Source: DAOOVD01 sp035369845 (lineage in GTDB: Bacteria; Bacillota; Desulfotomaculia; Desulfotomaculales; Pelotomaculaceae). Taken from it: a stretch of 18,548 bases of DNA. Positions 1 to 7,206 of this stretch are shown one piece after another. Location of the stretch: NCBI GenBank assembly GCA_035369845.1, contig DAOOVD010000048.1, forward strand, positions 1 through 18,548. Reading direction: 5' to 3'. The stretch's first letter is position 1, and each line of letters opens with the position of its first letter. The notes under the pieces are model-generated. The model was not told the origin of the DNA and ran no database searches. It saw only the letters and a list, made by a program, of their open reading frames with translations. The position numbers and the translations under genes are program-made.

Positions 1-1
1 C

Positions 2-558
2 AAAAGAAAAATCGACAGATGGCTGGAGGCAGACAAACAGGAGCGCAAGAAACAGCGTCATACGGCTAAAAGGGTATATGACCGGCTCAAAGCAATATAC
101 AGTCCTGGTTTTGACTGCTCCTACCGCCTGGTGGCCGCTATGTGGCCCAGAAGAAAAAGGTTCTGTACATTAGGCAGGATCAATTCTACATGCCACTTGA
201 ACACATCTGCGGGGAAGCCCAGGTGGACTTCGGTGAGGCCGACTTTTTTGAAGGTAATGTGCGCTACACAGGCCACTATCTAAATGTCTCCTTCCCGCAA
301 AGCAACGGCGGCTACCTGCAGTTGTTTAAAGGGGAAAACATGCAGTGCCTGGCCGAGGGCTTGATGAACATCTTTGCCCATATCGGCGGAGTGCCCAATA
401 GGATCTGGTTTGACAACCTCTCACCGGCAGTTAAGAAGATCTTAAAAAACCACGGTCGGGAACTGACAGATGCTTTTCTATACCCCTTTCAGGCAAAGCT
501 GTTAAAAAAAAGAACCGTCAAGGTTTCCACTTCAACCGGGTCCAGGAAAACCGCATAA
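2..558 (+). pseudogene. istA: IS21-family transposase (IstA) remnant, frameshifted and truncated
   Basis: This is the middle part of an IS21-type DDE transposase. Frame 2 from the left edge reads a basic helical stretch (KRKIDRWLEADKQ...) and continues to about position 140. The homologous sequence then resumes in frame 1 from position 142 (AQKKKVLYIRQDQ). Restoring one T near position 138 would join the two parts, so a one-base deletion is the likely cause. The catalytic core is recognisable: GEAQVDFGEA carries the first Asp and WFDNLSPAV the second. The family's third acidic residue (the NEKG..E region) is absent. After ELTDAFL (about position 480) the protein no longer resembles IstA, so the 3' end has been lost or replaced. 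The partner ATPase gene istB is not present here, and the 5' end lies outside the window. The element must be inactive. Confidence in the family is good; the exact deletion site is inferred. Confidence 0.85.
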
Positions 559-729
559 AAAATCCCCGCGCAACATTTGCACAAGGAGTTATAAAATGCC
601 CAGCCCAATCTATTTTTTAGCTTTTCAGACCCTCTTTTTGGTCTGCCTCTTGGTCTGCATAGTTCCGAAAACCTAGATAAATCAAGGGTTTCTAATAGAA
701 CCAAAAACCATGTTAAATGCTGCTCTAAA
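559..729. other. Gene-free stretch next to the transposase remnant
   Basis: I see no gene here. If the A8 run at 503-510 is read one base back, a second frame stays open to a TAG near 618, but its product does not look like IstA or anything else I recognise. A 6-bp inverted repeat (CAGACC at 626-631, GGTCTG at 640-645) is followed by a third GGTCTG copy at about 652-657. It lacks a T-tract on the plus strand, so I do not call it a terminator. The stretch may be the debris of a second mobile element, but no terminal repeat can be defined. Confidence 0.3.
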
Positions 730-760
730 AATTAGAAAAGCCTTGAAAATCAAGGCTTTC
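730..760 (-). terminator. Rho-independent terminator of the tRNA-Pro transcript
   Basis: A perfect 10-bp stem (AAAGCCTTGA at 737-746 with TCAAGGCTTT at 750-759) closes a three-base loop. Read on the minus strand it is followed by a T-rich stretch (TTTTCTAATTTTT). It lies about 12 bases beyond the CCA end of the tRNA, as expected for its terminator. Confidence 0.8.
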
Positions 761-771
761 AGGGATTTTAA

Positions 772-849
772 TGGTCGGAGCGACACGACTCGAACGTGCG
801 ACCTCTACCACCCCAAGGTAGCGCTCTAGCCAAACTGAGCTACGCCCCG
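772..849 (-). tRNA. tRNA-Pro(GGG)
   Basis: The minus strand folds into a full cloverleaf of 78 nt with an encoded CCA. The acceptor arms CGGGGCG and CGCTCCG pair over 7 bp with one G-U. The D stem is GCTC/GAGC. The anticodon stem CTACC/GGTAG closes the loop TTGGGGT, which gives anticodon GGG (proline). The T arm GCACG/CGTGT closes the loop TTCGAGT, and the discriminator base is A. The gene stands alone with its own promoter and terminator. It lies about 210 bases from the transposase remnant, which shows no sign of having used it as an attachment site. Confidence 0.95.
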
Positions 850-871
850 ATAAACTCTTTATATACTAGTA

Positions 872-900
872 ATTCTATCTTTTCTAGAGTCAAAAGTCAA
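872..900 (-). promoter_or_regulatory. Sigma-A-type promoter of tRNA-Pro
   Basis: On the minus strand a TTGACT -35 element (895-900) is separated by exactly 17 bp from a TAGAAT -10 element (872-877). Initiation would fall about 15-20 bases before the mature tRNA 5' end at 849. Each hexamer is one mismatch from the vegetative consensus. No terminator separates it from the methyltransferase gene upstream, so read-through is also possible. Confidence 0.7.
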
Positions 901-913
901 GGAAGGCTGAAAT

Positions 914-1642
914 TTAATCCTTTGTTAATATAAACGTACCGTAACCCAGGTGTTTTCTGTTTTTTGCCATCAGGCTCATATAAGCAAAAAGCGTTTTAAT
1001 CATATTCCAGTCAGTTTTCGCTCGCGAAACTTCCCGGAAGGGATCGTAGCAAAACAACTCCCGCAGGCTTTCCACAAAACCGGGAAACCTGTTTTGCCGA
1101 ACTTCCGCCCTGGTAAAACCGGCTTCCCTGAAAAAATCTATCCATTCTTCCAGGCCGGGTAGTTGGAATAGGCCGCAAAATGCCCTTATTTGTTCCGCGG
1201 CGGCGGGGGGAAGTGAATTTTTCATAATCAGTTCGATATCGACCAGTACTCCACCTTTTTTCAACACCCGGAAGCATTCTCTCAAAACATCGCGAACGGG
1301 CAAAAAAATCAAAACTGATTCAATGATAATAAAGTCGGCGGTTACATCACGGAAAGGCAAGTCGAGAGCGTCCCCCAAAACGAAATTAACGACGGCTCCT
1401 TCCTGCGCAGCCCTCGATCTCGCCTTCGCAAGCATCTTTTCGGAGTTATCCAGGGCAAAGACATAGGCGCCGTAGGTTTTTGCTATGTGACAGGCCGTTC
1501 TTCCCGTTCCGCAGCCTATGTCGAAAACAATATCATCAGGTGAGATGGAAAGCCTTCGCAAAGTCTGGAGAGTATGCGAAAATCCGCCCGGGTGCAGGCT
1601 ACCCCTTCCGAGAGCCGTAACGGCATCAAGGTATGCGCTCAT
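914..1642 (-). CDS. Class I SAM-dependent methyltransferase (UbiE/methyltransf_11 type)
   Basis: This is a 242-residue soluble protein with the Rossmann-type methyltransferase fold. Motif I is DIGCGTGR at residues 41-48 (the SAM-binding glycine-rich loop). An acidic residue ends strand 2 (FALD, D65). GDALDLPF at 90-97 is the usual adenine-contacting segment, and a later stretch (RVLKKGGVLVDIE) matches the post-motif III strand of this family. The C-terminal third is helical and specific to this protein, so the substrate cannot be read from the sequence. The ATG start has a modest AGGCAGGT-type ribosome binding site. The neighbours (a tRNA downstream, a potassium channel upstream) are unrelated, and 129 bp with a possible terminator separate it from the channel gene, so it is probably transcribed alone. 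Fold assignment is secure; the reaction is unknown. Confidence 0.85.
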   Translation of the reverse strand: MSAYLDAVTALGRGSLHPGGFSHTLQTLRRLSISPDDIVFDIGCGTGRTACHIAKTYGAYVFALDNSEKMLAKARSRAAQEGAVVNFVLGDALDLPFRDVTADFIIIESVLIFLPVRDVLRECFRVLKKGGVLVDIELIMKNSLPPAAAEQIRAFCGLFQLPGLEEWIDFFREAGFTRAEVRQNRFPGFVESLRELFCYDPFREVSRAKTDWNMIKTLFAYMSLMAKNRKHLGYGTFILTKD

Positions 1643-1724
1643 GATCGACCTGCCTTTTTAATTTGATAATTAACTCTTTGTCTGTAGCCTTCATTCACAT
1701 CCTATGCCGTCGAACCGCAACCGG

Positions 1725-1760
1725 TTACAAAAAACGGCCGTGCCCGGAGGACGGGTGTTT
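1725..1760. terminator. Possible terminator after the potassium channel gene
   Basis: CCCG and CGGG arms (about 1742-1754), flanked by an outer AAAAAC/GTTTTT pairing, form an imperfect hairpin with runs of A and T on either side. It lies just beyond the stop of the channel gene at 1772 and could serve on the minus strand. The internal loop is asymmetric, so this is a weak call. Confidence 0.35.
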
Positions 1761-1771
1761 TTCAAGATTTT

Positions 1772-2773
1772 CTATTCACCTGCTACCACCTTTTCCAGAA
1801 GGGTGAGATTTCCGGCAGAACCGCAGGCGATCAGAAGGTCTCCGGCATAAAGTTTTTCGGCAGGGTCCGGGTTGACGATGTCCTCCTCTCCGCGTCTGAT
1901 TGCAAGAATCATGACACCGTAGCTTTCCCTGATCCGGGACTCCTTCAGCATTTTTCCCGCCAATACCGACCTCTCGCTTAAAAACAACTCTTCCAGGTTT
2001 AAATCAATGTCGCGCTCTTCCACCAACGATTCTACAAAAGCAACGCTGGCGGGTTTCAGGGAAGCCAGCGCCATACGGTTGCCGGCTATTGCGGACGGAC
2101 ATACCACCGTGTCGGCGCCGGCCCTTCTCAGCCTGACGACAGACTCGGGACGGTTTGCGCGTACCACCACGCGTGCTTTAGGATTGAAGTCTTTACATGC
2201 TATAACGATCATCAGGTTTTCCGAATCCTCTGGGAGAGTCGAAATTACGCCTTTTGCCCGCCGCAGCCCGGCATTCAGAAGAACCCTGTCTTCCGTGGCG
2301 TCTCCCGAAATGAATAGAATCCCGTTTATGGAACGAAGCTCCTCCAGGCGGGCGGGATCTTTTTCAATAACCACAAACTTTTGCCTTTCCTGAAGCAACT
2401 CGGCCGTCACTTCTTTGCCGACTCTCCCGGCTCCGCAGACGATAAGGTGTCCGTTAAGTCTTGAGATTTCTTTCATAATCTTCCGCTTCCCCCAAATGTC
2501 AGCCAAACGTCCCTCCAGCATCCCCGAAAAAACTGCCGAGATTACATATATAAGGAGGCCGAAACCGCTCACCATCAAAAAAATGCTAACTGACCTGCCC
2601 GCATTAGTAACTGGAACCACGTCTCCGAAACCGACGGTGGTTATATTCATCATTGTCAGCCACAGGGCATCACTAAGTCCCATGTTTTCCAGCTTCACGA
2701 AAAGGAACGTGCCGGCTGCAACTATCAGTATCAGGGCAAGCGCAGCATAAATAATGGGACGCATTGACGTCAA
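1772..2773 (-). CDS. Two-TM potassium channel with RCK (TrkA-N/TrkA-C) domain
   Basis: This 333-residue protein is built like MthK-type channels. TM1 spans about residues 7-26 and a pore helix 34-45. The potassium selectivity filter TVGFGD is at 46-51 and TM2 at about 61-84. A cytosolic regulator-of-K-conductance domain follows: IVCGAGRVG with the GxGxxG nucleotide loop at 114-119 and an acidic residue (IEKD, near 137) at the end of the second strand. A TrkA-C-like ligand domain fills about 250-333. It would sit in the cell membrane as a tetramer and pass potassium under control of a bound ligand; whether that is calcium or a nucleotide cannot be told here. I use the TTG at 2773 because AAGAGGTG lies 9 bases upstream. 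The in-frame ATG at 2764 would be about 18 bases from that site. It is 94 bp downstream of the glycosyltransferase operon and may be co-transcribed. Confidence 0.9.
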   Translation of the reverse strand: MTSMRPIIYAALALILIVAAGTFLFVKLENMGLSDALWLTMMNITTVGFGDVVPVTNAGRSVSIFLMVSGFGLLIYVISAVFSGMLEGRLADIWGKRKIMKEISRLNGHLIVCGAGRVGKEVTAELLQERQKFVVIEKDPARLEELRSINGILFISGDATEDRVLLNAGLRRAKGVISTLPEDSENLMIVIACKDFNPKARVVVRANRPESVVRLRRAGADTVVCPSAIAGNRMALASLKPASVAFVESLVEERDIDLNLEELFLSERSVLAGKMLKESRIRESYGVMILAIRRGEEDIVNPDPAEKLYAGDLLIACGSAGNLTLLEKVVAGE

Positions 2774-2867
2774 CCCGGGCTACACCTCTTTTCAAACTCT
2801 CATTCTCGGTCCGCGCTCATCCAATCTGCTCGTTCACACCCTGCGCCACCCGCCCCGGCCACGTTTT

Positions 2868-3974
2868 TCAGCTTATCCACCGCCCGGTTACAAATATAAC
2901 GGATATTACCGAAAAGACAAAAACCGAGATGATCGAGTAAACGTTGACAAGCCTGTGCTTGTGAAGAATCCTGGCAAGAGTGATGTAGCCGGGGAACAAG
3001 ACTATAACGTATCTAGGCATGCCCAGCGGCAGGTTGTCCACCACCGAAGAAAACGGTATCAGAAAGCCAAACACCAGAAATATTAAAAAGGAACGGTTTT
3101 CAACATATTTGAAGCTCCTCAGGACCAGGAACAAAAACAGGATGGCCATACCCGACTCAAAAAGGCTGTAAAATTCACTGTTTTTTAAAAAAAGCGACAG
3201 GTTGAGAATTTGTCCGGCGCCCGGATAGGCCAGGTGGCGGTAGCCCCAGTACTCCCTGTTTAATGAATGAACAAAGCCCAGGGGGTCTCCCGTAGACACC
3301 CGGAGAACCCACATAAAAACTGTCAGTGACAAAGGTATCAGCAAAAGCTGCGAAGCCTGCTTGAGGTTCAGCTTGTAACCGTTTTCCTTGTAGCTTTCAT
3401 AAACAAGTGCCAAAAACAGAACGACCCCGATGTTCCTGGTAAGGGCAGCGCATGCCCCGAGAAACGCGGCTGCAAGCCACTTCTTTTTTCTGGCAAAGTA
3501 AAAAGCGCCGAGAGTGAAAGCCAGAAAAGGCGACTCCGAATAAATCGAAGTAAAAAATATGGCGGTCGGGAAAAAAAGCATTGCAAATACTGCCGTCACG
3601 GCGATCTCTTCGCCGTAATCCTCCCTCACCATCCGGTAAAACAGGAAGCAGGCGGTAAAAAAGGCCGTATTGGAGATGATAAAACCGGACGCCACACCAT
3701 CACCGGTAACAAAAGTCAGGGCTCTGATTAAAAAAGGAAACGCGGGGAAAAACGGCGCGCTGTCAAAATCGTACCCCTGTCCCGCAATGCGTAAAAACCA
3801 GCCGGCATCCCAGTGAATCAAAGAATCAAGAATGACGTTGGGGTGCATCCCTTCATAATTTCCCGGCAGGAAAGGGCTTAGCACCTCCCTGGTCAACCAT
3901 ATCAAAAAGATGATAAGAAGCTTGTTTAAGGTATAAAGGTAACCCACCCGTTTTAAATCTTCTTTGACCACCAA
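2868..3974 (-). CDS. PIG-V-like GT-C mannosyltransferase family membrane protein
   Basis: This 368-residue polytopic membrane protein has about eight or more hydrophobic segments. After TM1, the first extracytoplasmic loop holds HWDAGWFLRIAGQGY (about residues 54-68), the signature of the PIG-V/GT-C family (usually R/HWD..HFLRIA..GY), followed by FFPAFP at 75-80. In that family the loop Asp takes part in catalysis, with a polyprenyl-phosphate sugar as donor. The gene starts immediately after the GtrA stop codon, at TTG 3974 or GTG 3971, with GGGGG in the end of gtrA as ribosome binding site; the GTG has the better spacing. Together with GtrA and the GT2 enzyme upstream it would transfer a flipped lipid-linked sugar to an acceptor outside the membrane. 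The acceptor is unknown. The family call is good; 'mannosyl' is by analogy only. Confidence 0.75.
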   Translation of the reverse strand: MVVKEDLKRVGYLYTLNKLLIIFLIWLTREVLSPFLPGNYEGMHPNVILDSLIHWDAGWFLRIAGQGYDFDSAPFFPAFPFLIRALTFVTGDGVASGFIISNTAFFTACFLFYRMVREDYGEEIAVTAVFAMLFFPTAIFFTSIYSESPFLAFTLGAFYFARKKKWLAAAFLGACAALTRNIGVVLFLALVYESYKENGYKLNLKQASQLLLIPLSLTVFMWVLRVSTGDPLGFVHSLNREYWGYRHLAYPGAGQILNLSLFLKNSEFYSLFESGMAILFLFLVLRSFKYVENRSFLIFLVFGFLIPFSSVVDNLPLGMPRYVIVLFPGYITLARILHKHRLVNVYSIISVFVFSVISVIFVTGRWIS

Positions 3975-4403
3975 TCAGCCCCCGGATGTTTTGGCCACCA
4001 TTTTGCCCTTGCGGAAAACCCAGACCTTGCTGAGTGTAAAGTTAAAAGAAAAGGCGACAAAGGTGGCCAGAAATAGAGATACGATTTGCACCAGGCCCAT
4101 GCTCAGGAAAAGAAATATGGAGATGCTGTTCAGCCCGATGCCCGCAACACTGACCAGGGCGAACTTGGCAAACCTGTATCCCTCGTGTTCAGCCGTATAT
4201 GCCTTGAACGTCCAGCACCGGTTCAACAAAAAACTGTTGACAATTCCGCAAAAATAACTGAAACCCTTTGCAGCGGTATACAGAAAAATGCTTTCCGACG
4301 GAAGAATTTTTATTATCGTAAAGTAAACAGCCCAGTCAATAAATGTGTTGACACATCCGACTGCCGCAAACTTGAACAACTGCGTTAAATTTTCCGTAAT
4401 CAT
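3975..4403 (-). CDS. GtrA-like family membrane protein (putative lipid-linked sugar flippase)
   Basis: This is a 142-residue protein with four membrane segments in two pairs, the classic GtrA/DPMS2 layout. Family features are FAAVGCVNTFIDWAVYF near the N-terminus, the conserved NSFLLNRCWTFK after TM2, and FNFTLSKVWVFRK after TM4; the two latter segments repeat the same N..L.K/R.WVF pattern. GtrA proteins are thought to move undecaprenyl-phosphate-linked sugars across the membrane. The ATG start has GGGAGA about 6 bases upstream. The stop is followed directly by the start of the GT-C gene, and the GT2 gene lies 53 bp upstream, so the three genes form one operon and probably one pathway. Confidence 0.9.
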   Translation of the reverse strand: MITENLTQLFKFAAVGCVNTFIDWAVYFTIIKILPSESIFLYTAAKGFSYFCGIVNSFLLNRCWTFKAYTAEHEGYRFAKFALVSVAGIGLNSISIFLFLSMGLVQIVSLFLATFVAFSFNFTLSKVWVFRKGKMVAKTSGG

Positions 4404-4443
4404 TTCGTCTCCCTGTCAAAACTTCGCGCGGTCCGCCGTTCCC

Positions 4444-4457
4444 GGCCGGCTCCGGCC
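4444..4457 (-). repeat. Perfect GC-rich hairpin between the GT2 and gtrA genes
   Basis: GGCCGG (4444-4449) and CCGGCC (4452-4457) flank a two-base loop and begin within the stop codon of the GT2 gene. There is no T-tract on the minus strand, so it is unlikely to be a terminator. It could protect or separate the two cistrons at the mRNA level. Confidence 0.45.
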
Positions 4458-5149
4458 TAAGAAAAACTGCTCTTAAGCCTGAAAAGCTCCACAAAAGCTT
4501 TTATTATCACCGAAAGCTTTGCTCCCGTCTGCTTGCCGGCAACCCGCGGGTAGTGGTTCACACCCACTTCGGCAATCAAATATCCCTTGGCTTTTGCCTT
4601 TGCCAGCACTTCCGTATCGATGAGCGCACCCTGGGAAGTCAGGTCGATGTCGTTGAAGATTCTCTTTCTGTACAGTTTGAAAGCCGAGTCCACATCGGTT
4701 ACATTGATGTTAAAAAGGGCGTTTACAAGAAGGCCCCACAAAAAGGCGTTCGCCTTTCGAATGAAGGGATCTCTTCTCTTTATCCGGTATCCGGATACGA
4801 TGTCGTATTTCTCTATCAAAGGCAGGAGTTTGGTAATCTCCTCGATTTTGAACTGGCCGTCACCGTCCGTATAAAAAACCAACTCTTTCGTTGCGTTCTT
4901 AAACCCTGTCTGCAGAGCCGCCCCGTAGCCCTTGTTCGTTTCGTGGTGGACGACCCGGACCGCGGGATTCTCCCTGGCCAGACGGTCTGCAATTTCACCG
5001 GTGCGGTCTTTGCTGCCGTCATTTACTATGATGACCTCATAATCGTCCGAAATTCTTTGTGCTACCTCCAGAGCCTCCCTGGTTACCCTTTCAACATTCT
5101 GTTCTTCGTTGTAACATGGAAAAAAAATTGAAATAGGGTACTTCTTCAT
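4457..5149 (-). CDS. GT2 glycosyltransferase, DPM1-like (polyprenyl-phosphate sugar synthase)
   Basis: This is a 230-residue GT-A-fold enzyme. The N-terminal strand carries FFPCYNEEQN (9-18). VNDGSKD at 42-48 and DGDGQF at 95-100 are the nucleotide-sugar and metal-binding motifs of the dolichyl-phosphate mannose synthase group. DVDSAFKLYR and a QGALIDTEVL segment match the acceptor half. It has no C-terminal membrane segments, so it would work as a soluble or peripheral enzyme at the inner face of the membrane. It would load a sugar from an NDP-sugar onto a polyprenyl phosphate. It is first in the operon with GtrA (flippase) and the GT-C transferase. The ATG start has a strong GGGGAGGA site four bases upstream. 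The leader from the predicted promoter at 5317-5325 is about 160 bases. The sugar (mannose or glucose) cannot be decided. Confidence 0.88.
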   Translation of the reverse strand: MKKYPISIFFPCYNEEQNVERVTREALEVAQRISDDYEVIIVNDGSKDRTGEIADRLARENPAVRVVHHETNKGYGAALQTGFKNATKELVFYTDGDGQFKIEEITKLLPLIEKYDIVSGYRIKRRDPFIRKANAFLWGLLVNALFNINVTDVDSAFKLYRKRIFNDIDLTSQGALIDTEVLAKAKAKGYLIAEVGVNHYPRVAGKQTGAKLSVIIKAFVELFRLKSSFS

Positions 5150-5316
5150 ACATCCTCCCCAACTTTTTACGGTGGAAATCGCGCCATATGTTACCTTCGA
5201 CGCATTTATCCGTCATCCTTCTTGTTTTGCGCTGATCCAGAATTACTTTTAACTGTCATTAAGTTTAATTTATATAAGTTTTTTTATGCAGGCCTGGACA
5301 CAAAAATATCAATAAA

Positions 5317-5325
5317 ATTATAGCA
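5317..5325 (-). promoter_or_regulatory. Extended -10 promoter of the glycosyltransferase operon
   Basis: The minus strand reads TGCTATAAT, an exact extended -10 element (TG at 5325-5324, TATAAT at 5322-5317). No good -35 hexamer lies 17 bp upstream, which the extended -10 can compensate for. It would give a leader of about 160 bases before the ATG at 5149. The 267-bp region between the divergent operons (5150-5416) is AT-rich and holds no gene. Confidence 0.5.
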
Positions 5326-5416
5326 CCTTCAAAGCGTTTTTTTGATCAAAACAAGCGTATTTTTTTCCTTAGAAAGCAAACAATAACTCAGATACCATGT
5401 TTGGGAGGAGTATTCC

Positions 5417-7204
5417 GTGTCCGGCCAAAAACGGCAGAGCCTTTTGGGTAAATTGATATCCCTTCTGACATACAAGCCCGTCAGCCGATCCGAATTCGTC
5501 CTCCCCGAACTTGAAAACGAAAACAGCCGAAGAGCCGCCCCCGAAGACAAAAGCAACCTAAGTTACGAAAGCGAAGACTCCGGGAACAGCGGCAAAGAAA
5601 AAGACACGGCGACGAAGAAACCGGTCAGGGCAAGTAAATGGAACAGGGTGAAGGGCGAAAAAGGTCACGGTGACAAGGGCAGCCGGCCGCAGGAGATCTC
5701 TCCGGATGTCGACGTAAACCTGGAAATAATAAAGGACGAATTCAACATCCCTACCAACATAGACGTAATCATCCGCGAGTTCAAGCTGGCCGGAATGGTT
5801 GACGCCTTCATTGTTTTTATTGACGGAATGGCCGACCGCGGGGTGGTCAACGACTTTATCCTGAGACAACTGATGAACCCGGGCCAGTTCGAAAATTACA
5901 AAGGTGGATGCGTGCTTGAATATGTAACCGGCAATGTTCTTTCGGTAAACCAGGCCAAAAAGTTAAAAAAATACGAAGAAGCCATCACCCAGATTCTCAT
6001 GGGCGTCACCGTTCTATTTGCGGACAGGTGCGATTCCTGCCTGGCCATAGAAACCAGAGGGTACGAAAAAAGAGGCATTGAAAAGCCGGCCACCGAGGCG
6101 GTGGTACGCGGGTCCCAGGAAGCCTTTACGGAAAATCTGAAAACCAGCGTTACCCAAATCAGAAGAATAATAAGAAACAAGGATCTCGTTCATGAATTCT
6201 TTCTTATAGGCAAACAGGATAATTCAATGGCTTCCATTCTCTATATAAAGGGTATTGCCAATCCCGACGTGGTAAAGGAAGTAAAAAGAAGGCTGGCGAG
6301 CATAGAGACCGATTTCATAGCCGGGGACGGGATGCTGGAGCAATTTATCGAGGACCATCCGTGGATGCTGGTACCCCAGGTTCTCACCACCGAACGTCCC
6401 GACCGGACCGCCGCCAATATTCTCGATGGGAAAGTGGCCATATTGACCGAAGGCACTCCTTTCGCCATAATTGTTCCGGCCAATTTCTTCGCCTTTATCC
6501 AAACGCCTGAAGACGCTTATTTGCGCTGGCAGTACGGGACGGTCCTCCGGTTCCTGCGGATATCGGCGTTCTTTATCGCCCTGCTGCTGCCCGGAATTTA
6601 TATCGCTCTTACGAACTACCATCCGGAAATGCTGCCCACAGACCTGGCCATAGCCATCTCCAAATCCAGGGAGGCTGTTCCCTTTCCTTCTATTGTCGAA
6701 GTTCTGTTGATGGAGACTTCTTTTGAACTGATCCGGGAGGCGGGAATCAGGGTTCCCGGCTTAATCGGCACCACTCTGGGCATAATCGGCGCGCTCATTC
6801 TCGGACAGGCTGCCGTGGCAGCAAACATTGTCAGCCCGATTTTGATCATCATCGTCGCGGTAACCGGCCTGGGTAATTTTGCCATTCCCAACTATTCGCT
6901 CGCCTTCGGGGTCAGGATATTAAGGTTTTTCTTCATCATACTGGGCGGCATAGCCGGTTTTTTCGGCATCTCAGCCGGCCTGGTGATGCTGGTCGCCCGC
7001 GCCGTGAGCATTAAGTCCTTCGGCGTTCCATTTATGGCACCCGCCTGGCCGAGGGCCGGTAGAAGCCCTGATATTCTTACCAGATACCCGGTATGGTATC
7101 AGGAACAAAGACCGGACCCAATAAGTCCCGTCAACAAGAAAAGGCAGCCCGGCATATCGCGCGGCTGGGTGAAGGGAAAACCACCGGAAGGCAAGAGGGA
7201 GTGA
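5417..7204 (+). CDS. gerKA-like: Spore germination receptor A subunit (GerA family)
   Basis: This is the large subunit of a GerA-type germinant receptor of the spore inner membrane (595 residues). The family core begins near residue 100 (LEIIKDEFNIPTNIDVIIREF) with the two-lobed soluble N-terminal domain. Conserved strings include VNDFILRQLM and DGKVAILTEGTPFAIIVP. About five membrane segments lie between residues 375 and 535, and SFGVPFMAP marks the conserved cytoplasmic tail. The first 90 or so residues are highly charged and low in complexity, longer than in many homologues, and the tail after SFGVPF is Pro/Arg-rich. The start is GTG, with GGGAGGAG six bases upstream (5403-5410). It is first in an operon with gerB-, gerC- and D-like genes, all overlapping or within two bases. 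A GTATT/AACAATA pair 17 bp apart at 5357-5385 only weakly resembles a sigma-G promoter. The germinant cannot be predicted. Confidence 0.93.
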   Translation: MSGQKRQSLLGKLISLLTYKPVSRSEFVLPELENENSRRAAPEDKSNLSYESEDSGNSGKEKDTATKKPVRASKWNRVKGEKGHGDKGSRPQEISPDVDVNLEIIKDEFNIPTNIDVIIREFKLAGMVDAFIVFIDGMADRGVVNDFILRQLMNPGQFENYKGGCVLEYVTGNVLSVNQAKKLKKYEEAITQILMGVTVLFADRCDSCLAIETRGYEKRGIEKPATEAVVRGSQEAFTENLKTSVTQIRRIIRNKDLVHEFFLIGKQDNSMASILYIKGIANPDVVKEVKRRLASIETDFIAGDGMLEQFIEDHPWMLVPQVLTTERPDRTAANILDGKVAILTEGTPFAIIVPANFFAFIQTPEDAYLRWQYGTVLRFLRISAFFIALLLPGIYIALTNYHPEMLPTDLAIAISKSREAVPFPSIVEVLLMETSFELIREAGIRVPGLIGTTLGIIGALILGQAAVAANIVSPILIIIVAVTGLGNFAIPNYSLAFGVRILRFFFIILGGIAGFFGISAGLVMLVARAVSIKSFGVPFMAPAWPRAGRSPDILTRYPVWYQEQRPDPISPVNKKRQPGISRGWVKGKPPEGKRE

Positions 7205-7206
7205 CA

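Noticed and set aside
489..704. A 71-codon minus-strand frame with an RGRPK motif
   Set aside because: It overlaps the transposase remnant, has no ribosome binding site, and its product has no family character.
5326..5368. A direct repeat of AAGCGT followed by a T-run in the divergent intergenic region
   Set aside because: Two short AT-rich copies only; likely chance in a T-rich promoter region.
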